NCBI RefSeq assembly: GCF_000307875.1
Contig: NZ_AJLS01000057.1
Location: 26,357-90,356 of the forward strand
DNA: 64,000 bases
Direction of reading: 5' to 3'
Source: Neobacillus bataviensis LMG 21833
GTDB lineage: Bacteria > Bacillota > Bacilli > Bacillales > Cytobacillaceae
A program made the position numbers and the translations under genes. The notes under the pieces are model-generated. The model saw only the letters and a list, made by a program, of their open reading frames with translations, ran no database searches and was not told where the DNA came from. Within the stretch, counting starts at the first letter, position 1; every line of letters begins with the position of its first letter. This document shows positions 42,570 to 51,788 of the stretch, piece after piece.

Positions 42570-43562
42570 TCAGTAACTTGTTAAAAATATTTTCCCTCTT
42601 GTTTTATTAGAAAATTCAACAGCGTCAATTGCCTTTTTGACTTCAGACAAGTCATACTTAGAATCGACCATCATCAAACGTAATTTTTTACCATCTATTA
42701 GCCGTATTATATGTTTAAACGTTTCTTGCCATTTTTTTGCTGAGACATTTTTATTCCAATTCCGTAAATGAAACATATTCGCATTCACTTTTGCTTGATT
42801 TACAATATCTGCCCAATTTACTTGTACCCCTGATAAAAGACCGATTGTTAAAAACTGTCCATTAGGTCGGACACTAAAAGCTAATTCATTACCATCCGAA
42901 CCTCCAACAGAATCAATGGCAGCATCTGCACCCATTCCACTTGTTAATTCCAAAACGGTTTCATTTAGACGACTACTTGAGGTGTCTATCACATTAGAAG
43001 CACCGAGATAAAGTAATTCCTCTGTATACTTATTATTTCTAGTCACTGCAATCAATTGAAAACCTAAAATCTTTGATAATTGAGCAAAAATATGCCCAAT
43101 AGAAGAACCACATGCGTTAACCAATAAAACATCATTTGGACTTAATTTTAAAACTTCCGTACAAACCACCCACGCTGTAACGGGATTAATATACATTTGT
43201 GATGCAGTAAAATCATCAATAGAATCAGGTATTGGAACTGCAAATTCTGCGTCTGTCTTGACATACTCTTGCCATGTACCTTCACCACGCAAAGGTAAAA
43301 CCCGTTTACCAATAAGTTTTTTTGAAACTAAAGGACCCACATCCTCTATAATCCCAACTCCTTCATAACCGGGAATATTGGGTAGAGAAATTCGATGAGA
43401 ATACGCCCCTTTAATTGGAATTAAATCAGAAGGATTGATAGGTCGTGCCAACATTCGAACAAGGACTTCATGATCTTTTGGTGGTTCAATGGTTTTATAT
43501 TCAATTTTTAACACATCTTTAGGTCTGCCGAATTCGTAGAAATTAATATATTTTGCATCCAA
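42570..43562 (-). CDS. Zinc-independent MDR-family oxidoreductase
   Basis: A 330-residue medium-chain dehydrogenase/reductase of the quinone oxidoreductase or enoyl-reductase branch. The N-terminal barrel shows PINPSDLIPIKGAY and LPNIPGYEGVGIIEDVG; the NAD(P)-binding Rossmann part shows LLVNACGSSIGHIFAQLSKI and GASNVID. The Cys and His ligands for catalytic zinc are missing. AAGGAGCC lies before the ATG on the minus strand. It is a single-gene unit of unknown substrate. Confidence 0.9.
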   Translation of the reverse strand: MDAKYINFYEFGRPKDVLKIEYKTIEPPKDHEVLVRMLARPINPSDLIPIKGAYSHRISLPNIPGYEGVGIIEDVGPLVSKKLIGKRVLPLRGEGTWQEYVKTDAEFAVPIPDSIDDFTASQMYINPVTAWVVCTEVLKLSPNDVLLVNACGSSIGHIFAQLSKILGFQLIAVTRNNKYTEELLYLGASNVIDTSSSRLNETVLELTSGMGADAAIDSVGGSDGNELAFSVRPNGQFLTIGLLSGVQVNWADIVNQAKVNANMFHLRNWNKNVSAKKWQETFKHIIRLIDGKKLRLMMVDSKYDLSEVKKAIDAVEFSNKTRGKIFLTSY

Positions 43563-43964
43563 AACAATAAAGGCTCCTTATAATAAATTAGAATTAATTA
43601 ATTATAGCATTTTGACTAAATTGGCAGTTAAGAAATGAAAGTAAAAGTACTATTCCACTATCAAATAAAATAGTAGGTTTATCATAAATCGCTCATAGAC
43701 GGCTTTGGTCGTTAATAAATAAAGGTTGAAGTGTAAATTTTCATCAAAAACGAAACATTTATGTGCTTGAATTTGAATAATAGCAACAATCTTTACGAAA
43801 ACAGCCAAAAGAAAAAAAGGTGGACTCACCTTCCTGGAACTGATTGGCTTTGAAGGCCTATTCATAGCAATACTGCCAATTTATCAAAAAAATAATCCAC
43901 CCTTGAGTTGAGGCTCAGGTGGATTATTCTGGCAAAAGGCCGACCATTTTGGTTTATCGATTTT
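43563..43964. other. Intergenic stretch with a decayed toxin copy
   Basis: Frame LIGFEGLFIAILPIY followed by QKNNPPLS and a stop at about 43830-43910 is the end of a toxin like that at 42138, but no start codon remains. The matching terminator stem is at 43891-43928. Confidence 0.6.
43830..43928 (+). pseudogene. Decayed type I toxin gene with its terminator
   Basis: The C-terminal KNNPPLS and the AATAATCCACC/GGTGGATTATT stem match the intact toxin locus. The N-terminus has no ATG, GTG or TTG in frame with a ribosome site. Confidence 0.6.
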
Positions 43965-44714
43965 CTATCGTATAGTAAGCTTGTTTTTTTGAATATAATC
44001 CTTCATGTACATTCGATTCTGCTTTGCAAGCATGGCCGCCATTTGTTCTGTCCAGCGATCTTTTCTAATCCCGTCCGTTCTTTGTTGATAATAGTTTGCG
44101 ATTATTTCATTGTAATCATTGAGCTGTTGTAAATATACTTCTTTGTCTTGCTCATATTCATCTTCGTGATAAACATGTTCAATTGGCAGTCTTGGTTTTT
44201 GACCGGTTATTGTGGCGGGGTAACCAATGGCCAACCCAAACAACGGGATGACACGCTCTGGGATAGCTAACACTTTTTTTACTTCTTCCAGGTTGTTACG
44301 AATACCGCCGATATAACAGATTCCTAACCCCAGCGATTCAGCAGCAATGACAGCATTTTGGGCAGCAAGAGCGGTATCTATTAACGCCACCATAAATTTT
44401 TCGGTACTTTCAAGTGAGGCTTCTAGATTTTTCTCTTCCTTTTCCCCGATAATTGTATGGCGATAAAGGTCAGCACAAAAAACAAAAAAGTGACCGTTTT
44501 TTTCCACATACTCCTGATTACCGGCAAGCTCGGCTAGTTTCTTCTTCTTAACAGGATCCTTCACTCCAATAATGGAGTATGCCTGAATAAAGCTTGATGT
44601 AGCAGCCGCTTGTGCACAGGAAACAATCGTCTTTATTTGCTCTTCTGTCAATGGCTTGTCCTCAAAATGACGGATTGAACGATGATTAAGGATTGTTTCG
44701 ATTACATTATTCAT
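43965..44714 (-). CDS. nfrA: NfrA-type NAD(P)H-dependent FMN oxidoreductase (nitroreductase family)
   Basis: A 249-residue flavoprotein that matches Bacillus subtilis NfrA1 in length and sequence style: ETILNHRSIRHFEDKPLTEE, then SSFIQAYSIIGV, LAGNQEYVEKNGHFFVFCAD and LGLGICYIGGIRNNLEEV. These enzymes reduce FMN, nitro compounds and disulphides with NAD(P)H in oxidative stress. I start at the ATG at 44714 after GCGAGGAAACC; the ATG at 44738 is upstream of that site. It is a single gene on the minus strand. Confidence 0.93.
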   Translation of the reverse strand: MNNVIETILNHRSIRHFEDKPLTEEQIKTIVSCAQAAATSSFIQAYSIIGVKDPVKKKKLAELAGNQEYVEKNGHFFVFCADLYRHTIIGEKEEKNLEASLESTEKFMVALIDTALAAQNAVIAAESLGLGICYIGGIRNNLEEVKKVLAIPERVIPLFGLAIGYPATITGQKPRLPIEHVYHEDEYEQDKEVYLQQLNDYNEIIANYYQQRTDGIRKDRWTEQMAAMLAKQNRMYMKDYIQKNKLTIR

Positions 44715-44974
44715 GTCGGTTTCCTCGCTTTTCATCATACTTTGTTCGTAAAAGTGATTGTATCAATATGAGTAGCCTTGTTCAAGAAATGTGCGATACG
44801 ACGTTGATTTCGATAAAAATAATTCTATATTGGCACCAAACTTCGTTCTATTTCAAAATGCGCGATTTTCCAGTCTTCGTGTTCTTTACGTTAAGGTCAT
44901 ATTTTAAAAAATTGTGAATAGGATTTAGTAAGTACTCCAATTTTCGAATCTTCATGGGAAGGAGGCGATATTGG

Positions 44975-45145
44975 ATGTGGCAACTATGGCTTTCTGGATT
45001 AATTGGTATATGGTTAGTCTGTTCACCTTGGGTATACGATTTCGCTGACAACTCTGGTGCCTTTTGGAACAATATCATTTTTGGGATTATTATTCTTATT
45101 TTATCAATTTGGGTGGGTAATAAAGAAAAAAGTATTACCCCTTGA
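44975..45145 (+). CDS. SPW-repeat small membrane protein
   Basis: A 56-residue protein with two hydrophobic segments; WLVCSPWVYDFADNSGAFWN is the SPW motif, found in pairs in larger relatives and singly here. The start at 44975 follows AAGGAGGCG. An ATG at 44954 overlaps that site and is less likely. Function is unknown; a membrane-stress role is often guessed. Confidence 0.7.
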   Translation: MWQLWLSGLIGIWLVCSPWVYDFADNSGAFWNNIIFGIIILILSIWVGNKEKSITP

Positions 45146-45187
45146 TTAGTAATAGCAGGCTGTTTGGGTGGTTCATATTGGAGTACT

Positions 45188-45214
45188 AAGCCCTCTTTAT
45201 AGAGGGTTTTTCTT
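45188..45214 (+). terminator. Terminator after the SPW gene
   Basis: CCCTCT and AGAGGG around TTAT, with A-rich and T-rich sides. Confidence 0.8.
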
Positions 45215-45340
45215 TTACAACATGTTGGGAATAACAATTGTTAAAGGTCAATGAACGATTAAACTGCCATAAGGAGTAGTTCCATCATCTTCCGTAAACG
45301 TTAATTTAGGAAAGGAATATAGTAGGAGGTCGATTCATTT

Positions 45341-45784
45341 TTGAACGAGCATTTAAAAATAAATGATATAGCATAACAGAGTGGTTTGAGTAAAAGGACG
45401 ATTAGATATTATGAAGAAATAGGTATTTTGCCTTCTCCTGAGCGCAGTATGGGTGGCACCAGGCTATATAGACAAGAACATGTTGTTTTTCTAAAGAGAA
45501 TTTCGACTGCAAAAGAAGTACTGGGTTTTTCCTTGCAAGAACTTCAGCATTTCATTTCCCACATAGACATGTTAGAAAGCAAGAAAGCAGATTACAAAAA
45601 GGTAACAAACCCAAGAGAGCGGATGGAAAAATTGAATGACATGATAAAAATCCTTGACGGTCAACTTGAACTACTTGAAGAAAAGGTTCGAAAAATACTT
45701 ATTGTCCAAACAGAGTTAGTGACTCTTAAAGAACGTGGACGATCAGCTATTAAAAAAATCGAAGCGGAGTTATTGAAAAAGTAA
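45341..45784 (+). pseudogene. MerR-family regulator with an early stop codon
   Basis: From a TTG at 45341, with TAGGAGGT upstream, the frame reads LNEHLKINDIA, then TAA at 45374, then QSGLSKRTIRYYEEIGILPS and the rest of a MerR-type regulator (helix-turn-helix, GTRLYRQEHVVFLKRI, then a coiled coil). A full MerR N-terminus is interrupted by one stop. A TTG at 45386 could restart translation, but without the first helix the DNA-binding domain would not fold. I read it as a recent pseudogene; a sequencing error or stop readthrough is the alternative. Confidence 0.75.
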
Positions 45785-45903
45785 CAATTTTCAACAGAAC
45801 AAATCCAATGCTAATTTTGACTAATACAAAAGAATAGAATAAGATCATCCGTGAACGGACTACAGGCAAAAATAAAAGTTAAGGAAGATTACATAAGTGA
45901 AAA

Positions 45904-45940
45904 ACAAATCCCACTAACGAAATAATTAGCGGGATTGTTT
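45904..45940. terminator. Two-way hairpin terminator
   Basis: AATCCCACTAA and TTAGCGGGATT pair with one mismatch between the MerR remnant and the phosphatase gene, which converge here. Confidence 0.75.
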
Positions 45941-45944
45941 ATTA

Positions 45945-46409
45945 TTATAGATTTTGTTCACTGCGAATTTTTTTCAGTAAGGATTGACATCCATCGGAAA
46001 TAAGCTCATAGGTTTCCTGAAAATCCCCAGTGTACCATGGATCCGGAACGTCCTTTTTATGATCCGTTAAATCAAGCAAACGAATGAATTTCACATGATT
46101 TACCTTACCAGTAATATCAGATATATTCCGTATGTTACTTTCATCCATTCCTACAATATAATCGAACTGGTCGAAGTCATTTTTTGTTAATTGCCGGCCG
46201 ACAAGTCCATCTGATGAAATGTTATATTTTTGTAAAATAGCAAGCGTGCCTTTATGTGGAGGCGAACCAATATGCCAAGAACTTGTAGCAGCAGAATCGG
46301 CTTTAATTTTTTCTGTCAAATTTTCCTTTTTTAGTAGGTCTCGAAATAATGCTTCTGCCATAGGGGAACGGCAAATGTTACCTAGGCAAACAAATAAAAC
46401 GTTGATCAT
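45945..46409 (-). CDS. Low-molecular-weight protein tyrosine phosphatase, copy 1
   Basis: A 154-residue LMW phosphatase (YfkJ type). The P-loop VCLGNICRSPMAEALFRDLL carries the Cys and Arg that hold and attack the phosphate, and DVPDPWYTGDF has the general-acid Asp. Substrates are phosphotyrosine or, for some members, phosphoarginine. GAGGAG precedes the ATG. A closely similar second gene is at 61588-62052, about 15 kb away, on the same strand. Confidence 0.95.
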   Translation of the reverse strand: MINVLFVCLGNICRSPMAEALFRDLLKKENLTEKIKADSAATSSWHIGSPPHKGTLAILQKYNISSDGLVGRQLTKNDFDQFDYIVGMDESNIRNISDITGKVNHVKFIRLLDLTDHKKDVPDPWYTGDFQETYELISDGCQSLLKKIRSEQNL

Positions 46410-46581
46410 GTTATTTACTCCTCTTATCTGCTATTATCTATTAATTTTAAACTTCATTCCTTCAAAATTATATATTAATAGTTATGTTAAAAGCAAAGGA
46501 CTGACTCGGTATACAAAAGGAATGCCCTAAAAAGACATATATGGATAATACCAGAATTATATTTTGCGAAGAAATCAAAAA

Positions 46582-46619
46582 AACAATCCACCCTTGAGTT
46601 AGTGTTCAGGTGGATTATT
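46582..46619 (+). repeat. Scar of a type I toxin locus
   Basis: CAATCCACC and GGTGGATT stem with the KNNPPLS coding end, as at 42216. The rest of the toxin gene is gone. Confidence 0.65.
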
Positions 46620-46626
46620 CTACAGT

Positions 46627-46730
46627 ACGGAGGAAAAGCAGGGTGAAGGACTCTGTTAAGTCACATTTGGCTTAATGGGTGGCGTAAAGAGGTATAAATC
46701 TTTTAATTTAGACATACTGGTGCTTGTAGC
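46627..46730 (+). repeat. About 100-bp intergenic repeat, copy 1
   Basis: Shares GACTCTGTTAAGTC, ACAAATCTTTTAATTT-like and GCTTGTAG words in order with 51335-51436. It may be part of an old element; no coding sense was found. Confidence 0.6.
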
Positions 46731-46874
46731 CAAACAATGAACGAAGCGTTCAAGTTTTTTATGATATCGATCCAAATGAGGGATGGACATAACAATGATT
46801 GAATTTTAAAATCAATCATAAGAATGCTCCATCTCTATTTTTATATCATAATTGTAATGTAAATTCACTAAACC

Positions 46875-46912
46875 AAACAAGCTGCAAGATATATGTGCAG
46901 CTCATTTGTTTT
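46875..46912 (-). terminator. Terminator of the 46927 gene
   Basis: GCTGCA and TGCAGC with A/T-rich arms that give a T-tail on the minus strand. Confidence 0.65.
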
Positions 46913-46926
46913 TATATAGACGGAAC

Positions 46927-47316
46927 TTATCCCTTTTTCTGGAGCACACCTTTTTTTACCAGATTTACAAGAATCCCTTTATTTTTATATCGGTTATAGG
47001 CAATTAATTTTTCCAGTTCCCTAACCTTCAAAGTAGCTGGATTAATTGCAAGTTCAAAATCTCTTGTTTTCGCGATTAAAGAGAGAGCGAATTCGATTTG
47101 TTTTGGCGATAGTGAATTCTCTTCATGATTGGTTGATTGAACTGCCGAGTTCATTTTTTCGGCAACAGATTGTTCTATTGTAGCAGCATGCTCTTTTAAT
47201 CTTGCTTCAACCAATGCCTCCACTTCAGCATGGCTTATTGATTTGACCTCTGGCTGCGGTAGTTTTTGATTTGTGTTGAGAAATTTATCCAAGATTCCCT
47301 TCAGCAATTTTGACAC
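46927..47316 (-). CDS. Hypothetical helical protein
   Basis: A 129-residue protein with a charged, coiled-coil-like first half and a conserved-looking end (SPKQIEFALSLIAKTRDFEL, LEKLIAYNRYKNKGILVNLV). A decayed copy of the second half is at 17393-17605, so this family was present at least twice. Function is unknown. The ribosome site before the ATG is weak. Confidence 0.6.
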   Translation of the reverse strand: MSKLLKGILDKFLNTNQKLPQPEVKSISHAEVEALVEARLKEHAATIEQSVAEKMNSAVQSTNHEENSLSPKQIEFALSLIAKTRDFELAINPATLKVRELEKLIAYNRYKNKGILVNLVKKGVLQKKG

Positions 47317-47531
47317 ATCACTTTCGTTTTGTATTCGTTATTTTCTATGTATGTAAAAATTCCTTCCATTCTATTATTAAACAAATCTATAAAAAAACAA
47401 TACTTTTAGCACGCTTTTTTGGATATTTTGTAGAAGAATGGTGTTGTATAAGGATTATTTTTGTATTAATTTAGGTCAAGATTCCTAATTGTAGTATAAT
47501 GGAGAAAAATGCAGATTTTGGAGCTGTTATT

Positions 47532-49439
47532 ATGGCAATTACAATTCCTGAGACAATCAGATCATCTGCCACTGCTGGAGAGCGGCTGTTTTTCCGTACT
47601 CTAAAAAACTATTTACCAGATGATTATATTGTTTATTTTGAACCAGAAATCCAAGGGAGAAAACCAGATTTTGTGATTATTGGTCCCGATCTAGGCATGG
47701 TTGTGTTGGAAGTGAAGGATTATACCCGAAATACACTTCTGCAAATTAATCATGATGAATGGCATATCGTGTCAACAAATGGCGATCAAGCTATTATCCC
47801 AAGCCCGATGAACCAGGCGAGGGACTACATGTTTAAAATAGCTGATGTTCTGAAAAAAGATAAAAACTTAATAATGGCAGATGGAAAATATAAATTAAAA
47901 TTGAAGTTCCCGTATGGTCATGGGGTTGTTTTTACGAGATTGTATACCAAAGACTTTATTAAAGATGGTCTTTATACCGTTATTGAACCCAACTTATGCT
48001 TCGCACGGGATGAAATCGATCCCGAAAATGAGGGGTTTTCGGAAGAAATCTTGATGGAAAAGATTATGAATATGTTTGTTGTTCCATACCGATTAAAGGA
48101 ACCGCTTACTATCGAAGACATTAATGCCATCCGCTATCATTTGTTCCCTGAGGTACGGATTAGCGCTGAATTTAAGGCACCAGTTCCATATCAGGATCAA
48201 CTGCTCTTATCTTTACATGATATTAGGACGATGGATTTGCATCAGGAGAATTTAGCGAAACAGATTGGTGACAAGAACCGCTTGATTCGTGGTGTTGCGG
48301 GGAGTGGCAAGACGATCATATTGGCCAGCCGGGCAAAGATGTTGTCGAAACAAAATCCAGATTGGAAGATTCTTATTCTTTGCTACAACATTTCTTTGGC
48401 CACTGCCATCCAGCAAATGATTCATCATATGCTGAATGAACCAGAGGACTTATTTGATTTTGATCCTACTGTTAAGGCGATACAAAACCAAAACATTATC
48501 GTTCGTAATTTTCATGCATGGCTAAAGAATGATTTGAAAATTAAGGAGCAGAACCTTTCAGAGATAATAGATAAAATCGAGAAGAATGAAACCATTCTTC
48601 CTTCATATGATGCGATTTTGATTGATGAAGGCCAGGATTTTGATGCAGATTGGCTGCGTCTTGTTAGTGTTCTACTAAACACGGATACTCAGTCACTTTT
48701 ACTGGTTGAGGATCGAGCGCAGACGATTTATCGGCGGAAACGTTCGTACTTGCAGGATACCGGGTTAAGCTTTAAGGGTAGATCCAAGGTATTGTCCATC
48801 AATTATCGGAATACACAACAAATTGTTACGTTTGCCTGGGATTTTTACCGTGAGCATTCGATGTTTAAAAATAAGGTTGTCAATCGGGATCTCGAAGGAG
48901 AAATTATTGCTCCACAAAGCACAAAACGAAAAGGGCCGGAACCAGGTATTATAAGGGCAGCCAATTTCTTTGACGAAATAAGATTGGTTGCTAGGCAAAT
49001 GAAAAAGCTGCATGAAGAGCGTAAAGTTCCTTTTGAAGAGATGTTAATTTTATATCGTGTGAAAAAAACACATAAATATCCCATTATTGATTTCATTCAA
49101 CGGTCATTGCAGGAGGCGAGCTTACCATTTTATTGGATTACGGAAAATGATGTCTCCAAGCGATCTTTTAAAAAGGATGATGGCAAAATCAAAATTAGTA
49201 CTATAGATAGCAGTAAAGGTCTGGATTTCCAAGCGGTATTTATCGTCAATATTGATTCCATGCCATTTCCACTTGAAGACGATAGGGAGAGGGAAGTTTC
49301 CTTATTCTATATCGGAATGACCCGGGCGAAGGAATATCTATGTTTGTCTTATTCCGGCGAATCTGAGTTTACAAATTATCTGGATCAAATCTTGCTAAAA
49401 AGGCAACAGAAAAAGTCCGGAATTGAGAAAATCAATTAA
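47532..49439 (+). CDS. NERD nuclease-domain and UvrD-like helicase protein
   Basis: A 635-residue fusion. The N-terminal NERD domain (nuclease-related) reads SATAGERLFFRTLKNYLP, GRKPDFVIIGP and GMVVLEVKDYT, with the Asp and ExK of a restriction-type fold. The rest is a superfamily 1 helicase: Walker A GVAGSGKTIILASRAKML, Walker B LIDEGQDF, ISTIDSSKGLDFQAVF and IGMTRAKEYLCLSYSG. It probably unwinds and trims DNA in repair or defence. I start at 47532 after TTTGGAG; the ATG at 47499 overlaps a TATAAT that looks like its -10 box. It is encoded alone. Confidence 0.88.
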   Translation: MAITIPETIRSSATAGERLFFRTLKNYLPDDYIVYFEPEIQGRKPDFVIIGPDLGMVVLEVKDYTRNTLLQINHDEWHIVSTNGDQAIIPSPMNQARDYMFKIADVLKKDKNLIMADGKYKLKLKFPYGHGVVFTRLYTKDFIKDGLYTVIEPNLCFARDEIDPENEGFSEEILMEKIMNMFVVPYRLKEPLTIEDINAIRYHLFPEVRISAEFKAPVPYQDQLLLSLHDIRTMDLHQENLAKQIGDKNRLIRGVAGSGKTIILASRAKMLSKQNPDWKILILCYNISLATAIQQMIHHMLNEPEDLFDFDPTVKAIQNQNIIVRNFHAWLKNDLKIKEQNLSEIIDKIEKNETILPSYDAILIDEGQDFDADWLRLVSVLLNTDTQSLLLVEDRAQTIYRRKRSYLQDTGLSFKGRSKVLSINYRNTQQIVTFAWDFYREHSMFKNKVVNRDLEGEIIAPQSTKRKGPEPGIIRAANFFDEIRLVARQMKKLHEERKVPFEEMLILYRVKKTHKYPIIDFIQRSLQEASLPFYWITENDVSKRSFKKDDGKIKISTIDSSKGLDFQAVFIVNIDSMPFPLEDDREREVSLFYIGMTRAKEYLCLSYSGESEFTNYLDQILLKRQQKKSGIEKIN

Positions 49440-49795
49440 AAGTCATGGGGGAAGGTTACAACTATCTAAACCCTCCCTGGCATTTAATTACTTCTCACAA
49501 ATGAAAAATCCAAAATGAAAAAATTCATCCATTGGTAAGTTTTATCGACCATTTGATTGAGCTCTCCAAAGAAATCTTCATTGAATATTAATCTATCCGT
49601 TTAATGGTAAAGAAATAGTAACAATTTCATAAAATAGAGGATTTTTTAGCTTTCGTAAAGAATGAGTAATTTAATAGCAAAATATCCTTCGATTAACAAG
49701 CCTTGAGAGAAGCGAATAGTTAGCTGAGCATGATAAAATGAATAGGAAAGACTTGCTAAAAAAACGAAGGATTTCTAATTTAAGGAGGGAATGGA
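49440..49795. other. Intergenic stretch
   Basis: A loose hairpin (ATGGGGGAAGGTT with AACCCTCCCTGGCAT) follows the helicase gene at about 49445-49482. AAGGAGGG at 49783 is the ribosome site of the DinB gene. Nothing else is supported. Confidence 0.5.
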
Positions 49796-50293
49796 ATGTT
49801 TACTTCAGTAAATGATTTCTTAAACGAATGGAAACAAGAAGCAGCGGTTACCCAAAAAGTGCTGGATGTGCTGACAGATGAATCGTTGAATCAGGAAGTT
49901 TCTCCAGGATTATACAGCATTGGAAGCGTGGCCTGGCACATAACTGGAGCAGTTTACTACTTTCCTTCACAGGTAGGATTAAAATTCGAGATTCCTAATC
50001 TTCAAAAAGAAGCACCGAAATCAGCTGCTGAAATCAGCGAGACCTACAAAACAGTAAGTCAGCGGTTAACACAAGCATTTTCTGAACAGGTTTCAGATGA
50101 AAAAATGAACAAAATGGTGAATTTATTTGGAATGGACATGCCAGTTCAAGCTGTTTTCCGTCTGCTCATTCAACATCAGGCCCATCATCGCGGACAATTG
50201 ACTGTCCTAATGAGACAAGCAGACTTGAAGGTTCCTGGCGTATATGGTCCGAGCAAAGAAGAATGGGAAGCAATGAATGCTCAAAAGAGCTGA
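49796..50293 (+). CDS. DinB-family protein
   Basis: A 165-residue four-helix-bundle protein of the DinB/YfiT metal-binding superfamily. The metal His triad is seen in SVAWHITGAVYYF and IQHQAHHRGQLTVLMRQ. Members may act as thiol-dependent transferases (bacillithiol is the cofactor in Bacillus) or stress proteins. AAGGAGGG lies before the ATG. It is a single gene. Confidence 0.9.
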   Translation: MFTSVNDFLNEWKQEAAVTQKVLDVLTDESLNQEVSPGLYSIGSVAWHITGAVYYFPSQVGLKFEIPNLQKEAPKSAAEISETYKTVSQRLTQAFSEQVSDEKMNKMVNLFGMDMPVQAVFRLLIQHQAHHRGQLTVLMRQADLKVPGVYGPSKEEWEAMNAQKS

Positions 50294-50422
50294 TATCATC
50301 ATTGAAGCAAAAAAGCCGCAGCCGGTTTTTTGTACCTCCAGAATTTTTTTGATTGCTTAACTCTGTTTGCACACTGAATCCGTTTTTATATTCATTGAAG
50401 AAAAAATGATATTTAAGAATCG

Positions 50423-50450
50423 GGCGCGATTATCTAAAGATAATCGCGCC
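50423..50450. repeat. Hairpin repeat, copy 2
   Basis: A perfect 12-bp stem GGCGCGATTATC/GATAATCGCGCC with TAAA loop; see 30135-30162. It separates converging genes, so it may stop transcription although the T-tail is poor. Confidence 0.7.
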
Positions 50451-50484
50451 TATTTCATGTTTAGAGCCATATGATAGCGATTTC

Positions 50485-51210
50485 TCATTTTGGAGGTAAT
50501 GATTTGACCTGAGTTTCTTTTTTAGTACTGTTCATTTTAGATATATACAGTTTTTTAGTATTATCTAACCCAGCATAAAAAATTTCTGAACAATCTTTGA
50601 TATTTTGTTTATTAAGTTCAGATGTTAGCCATTCTTTATCTAGTCCAGCACTTGTTAAGTTTTCCTCTATTATCGTTCCATCAATGATTATATCCTTTTC
50701 AAGACCTGAACTTGTTGTTTGAATGTTCATATGGTAAGGGGTAAGTGGTTTTTTATCTGATTTGGGTAATACAGATAACTTACCATCCGTTTCCATTATA
50801 GCGAATTCTACGTCCGCCACATTAAAAGCATCTTTTTCTCTTAATTTCATCTTTAATTCATTTATGGTCCATTTCATTTTCTTCATATTTTCATCCACAA
50901 TGGTTCCATTTTCAACTAAAGTAATCGGTTCAGAATTGATTAGCTTCCTTAATGAGAGGTTTTTCAAGCTTAAATATCCAGTGAACACAGTCAAAATGGC
51001 AAATAATATTAGGGTAGTAATAGCTGATAGTGTTGCAAATTGCTTATCAATAATGGCATTAGCGACGATTGAACCCATTGAAACTCCCATAATAAAATCA
51101 AATAAATTCATTTGTGAAATAAGTTTTGTGCCTATTTTTCGGGTTAAGAATAATGCTAAAACGTATATTACAATACCTTTTAGTATTGTAATGAAGAAAA
51201 CATTTCCCAT
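50485..51210 (-). CDS. DUF421 (YetF-type) membrane protein
   Basis: A 241-residue protein. Three N-terminal membrane spans (GIVIYVLALFLTRKIG, FIMGVSMGSIVANAI, TLILFAILTVFTGYL) are followed by the DUF421 domain with LRKLINSEPITLVENGTI and KDAFNVADVEFAIMETDGKL. The YetF and YrbG family proteins of Bacillus spores have this build; some relatives take part in spore germination. AAAGGCAG stands before the ATG. Confidence 0.88.
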   Translation of the reverse strand: MGNVFFITILKGIVIYVLALFLTRKIGTKLISQMNLFDFIMGVSMGSIVANAIIDKQFATLSAITTLILFAILTVFTGYLSLKNLSLRKLINSEPITLVENGTIVDENMKKMKWTINELKMKLREKDAFNVADVEFAIMETDGKLSVLPKSDKKPLTPYHMNIQTTSSGLEKDIIIDGTIIEENLTSAGLDKEWLTSELNKQNIKDCSEIFYAGLDNTKKLYISKMNSTKKETQVKSLPPK

Positions 51211-51334
51211 ATAGTACTGCCTTTCTTTTATCTAATTATCATTTATAGGTAGTAGTATTAGAAGGAAGTTAACTGGATATTCATTTCTCAACCGATATTA
51301 TATTTTACATAAATCATGGAAATTCAGACTAACG

Positions 51335-51436
51335 GAGGGAAGAAGAGTGAAAGACTCTGTTAAGTCCCATTTAACTTAAAGGGCGTCGTAAGGAAGTACA
51401 AATCTTTTAATTTCGACGTACTGATGCTTGTAGTGG
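51335..51436. repeat. About 100-bp intergenic repeat, copy 2
   Basis: Parallels 46627-46730 and ends inside the 3' part of the small gene at 51407. Confidence 0.6.
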
Positions 51437-51607
51437 GACAGCAGGGGCTGTTAGAGAAACTGTTGAAGTTCCGATTGTAGTATATCCAGCATGAGGGAGA
51501 CGTGGTTTTGTACCAGACCCACAACCAATTTGTATAACGCCAGCATTGGCGATTATGCCAATCTTTAAAAAATTTATATCAAATGTTTGTTTAAGATGTT
51601 TATCCAT
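51407..51607 (-). CDS. GerPB-like spore germination protein
   Basis: A 66-residue protein reading DINFLKIGIIANAGVIQIGC then GSGTKPRLPHAGYTTIG. The pattern (hydrophobic start, IxxLxIGxIxNxxVxQIG) resembles GerPB of the GerP spore-coat operon, which helps germinants pass the coat. The other ger genes are not here. I start at 51607 after GAGGTGAATGA; a GTG at 51616 overlaps that site. Its end lies in the repeat at 51335, so the C-terminus may have been altered. Confidence 0.6.
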   Translation of the reverse strand: MDKHLKQTFDINFLKIGIIANAGVIQIGCGSGTKPRLPHAGYTTIGTSTVSLTAPAVPLQASVRRN

Positions 51608-51788
51608 TTCATTCACCTCATATTAGTATATGATCAAAAGTTAGGTTTAATTCCGATTATTAAGTCATCGAAAAGAATTATTTGCACACTACGATTAAAA
51701 TGCGACATTCCTAAAAAACAGAAAATTATTCAATTATTGTTCCAAAGTCAATTCTGGGTTAAATTTCCCCAAGCCATCTATACAAGAA

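Larger units (their letters stand above)
46410..46926. other. Intergenic stretch with repeat scars
   Basis: Contains the end of a decayed toxin (RRNQKNNPPLS and its stem at 46582-46619), the repeat at 46627-46730 shared with 51335-51436, and a GCTGCA/TGCAGC hairpin at 46875-46912. No intact gene. Confidence 0.6.
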
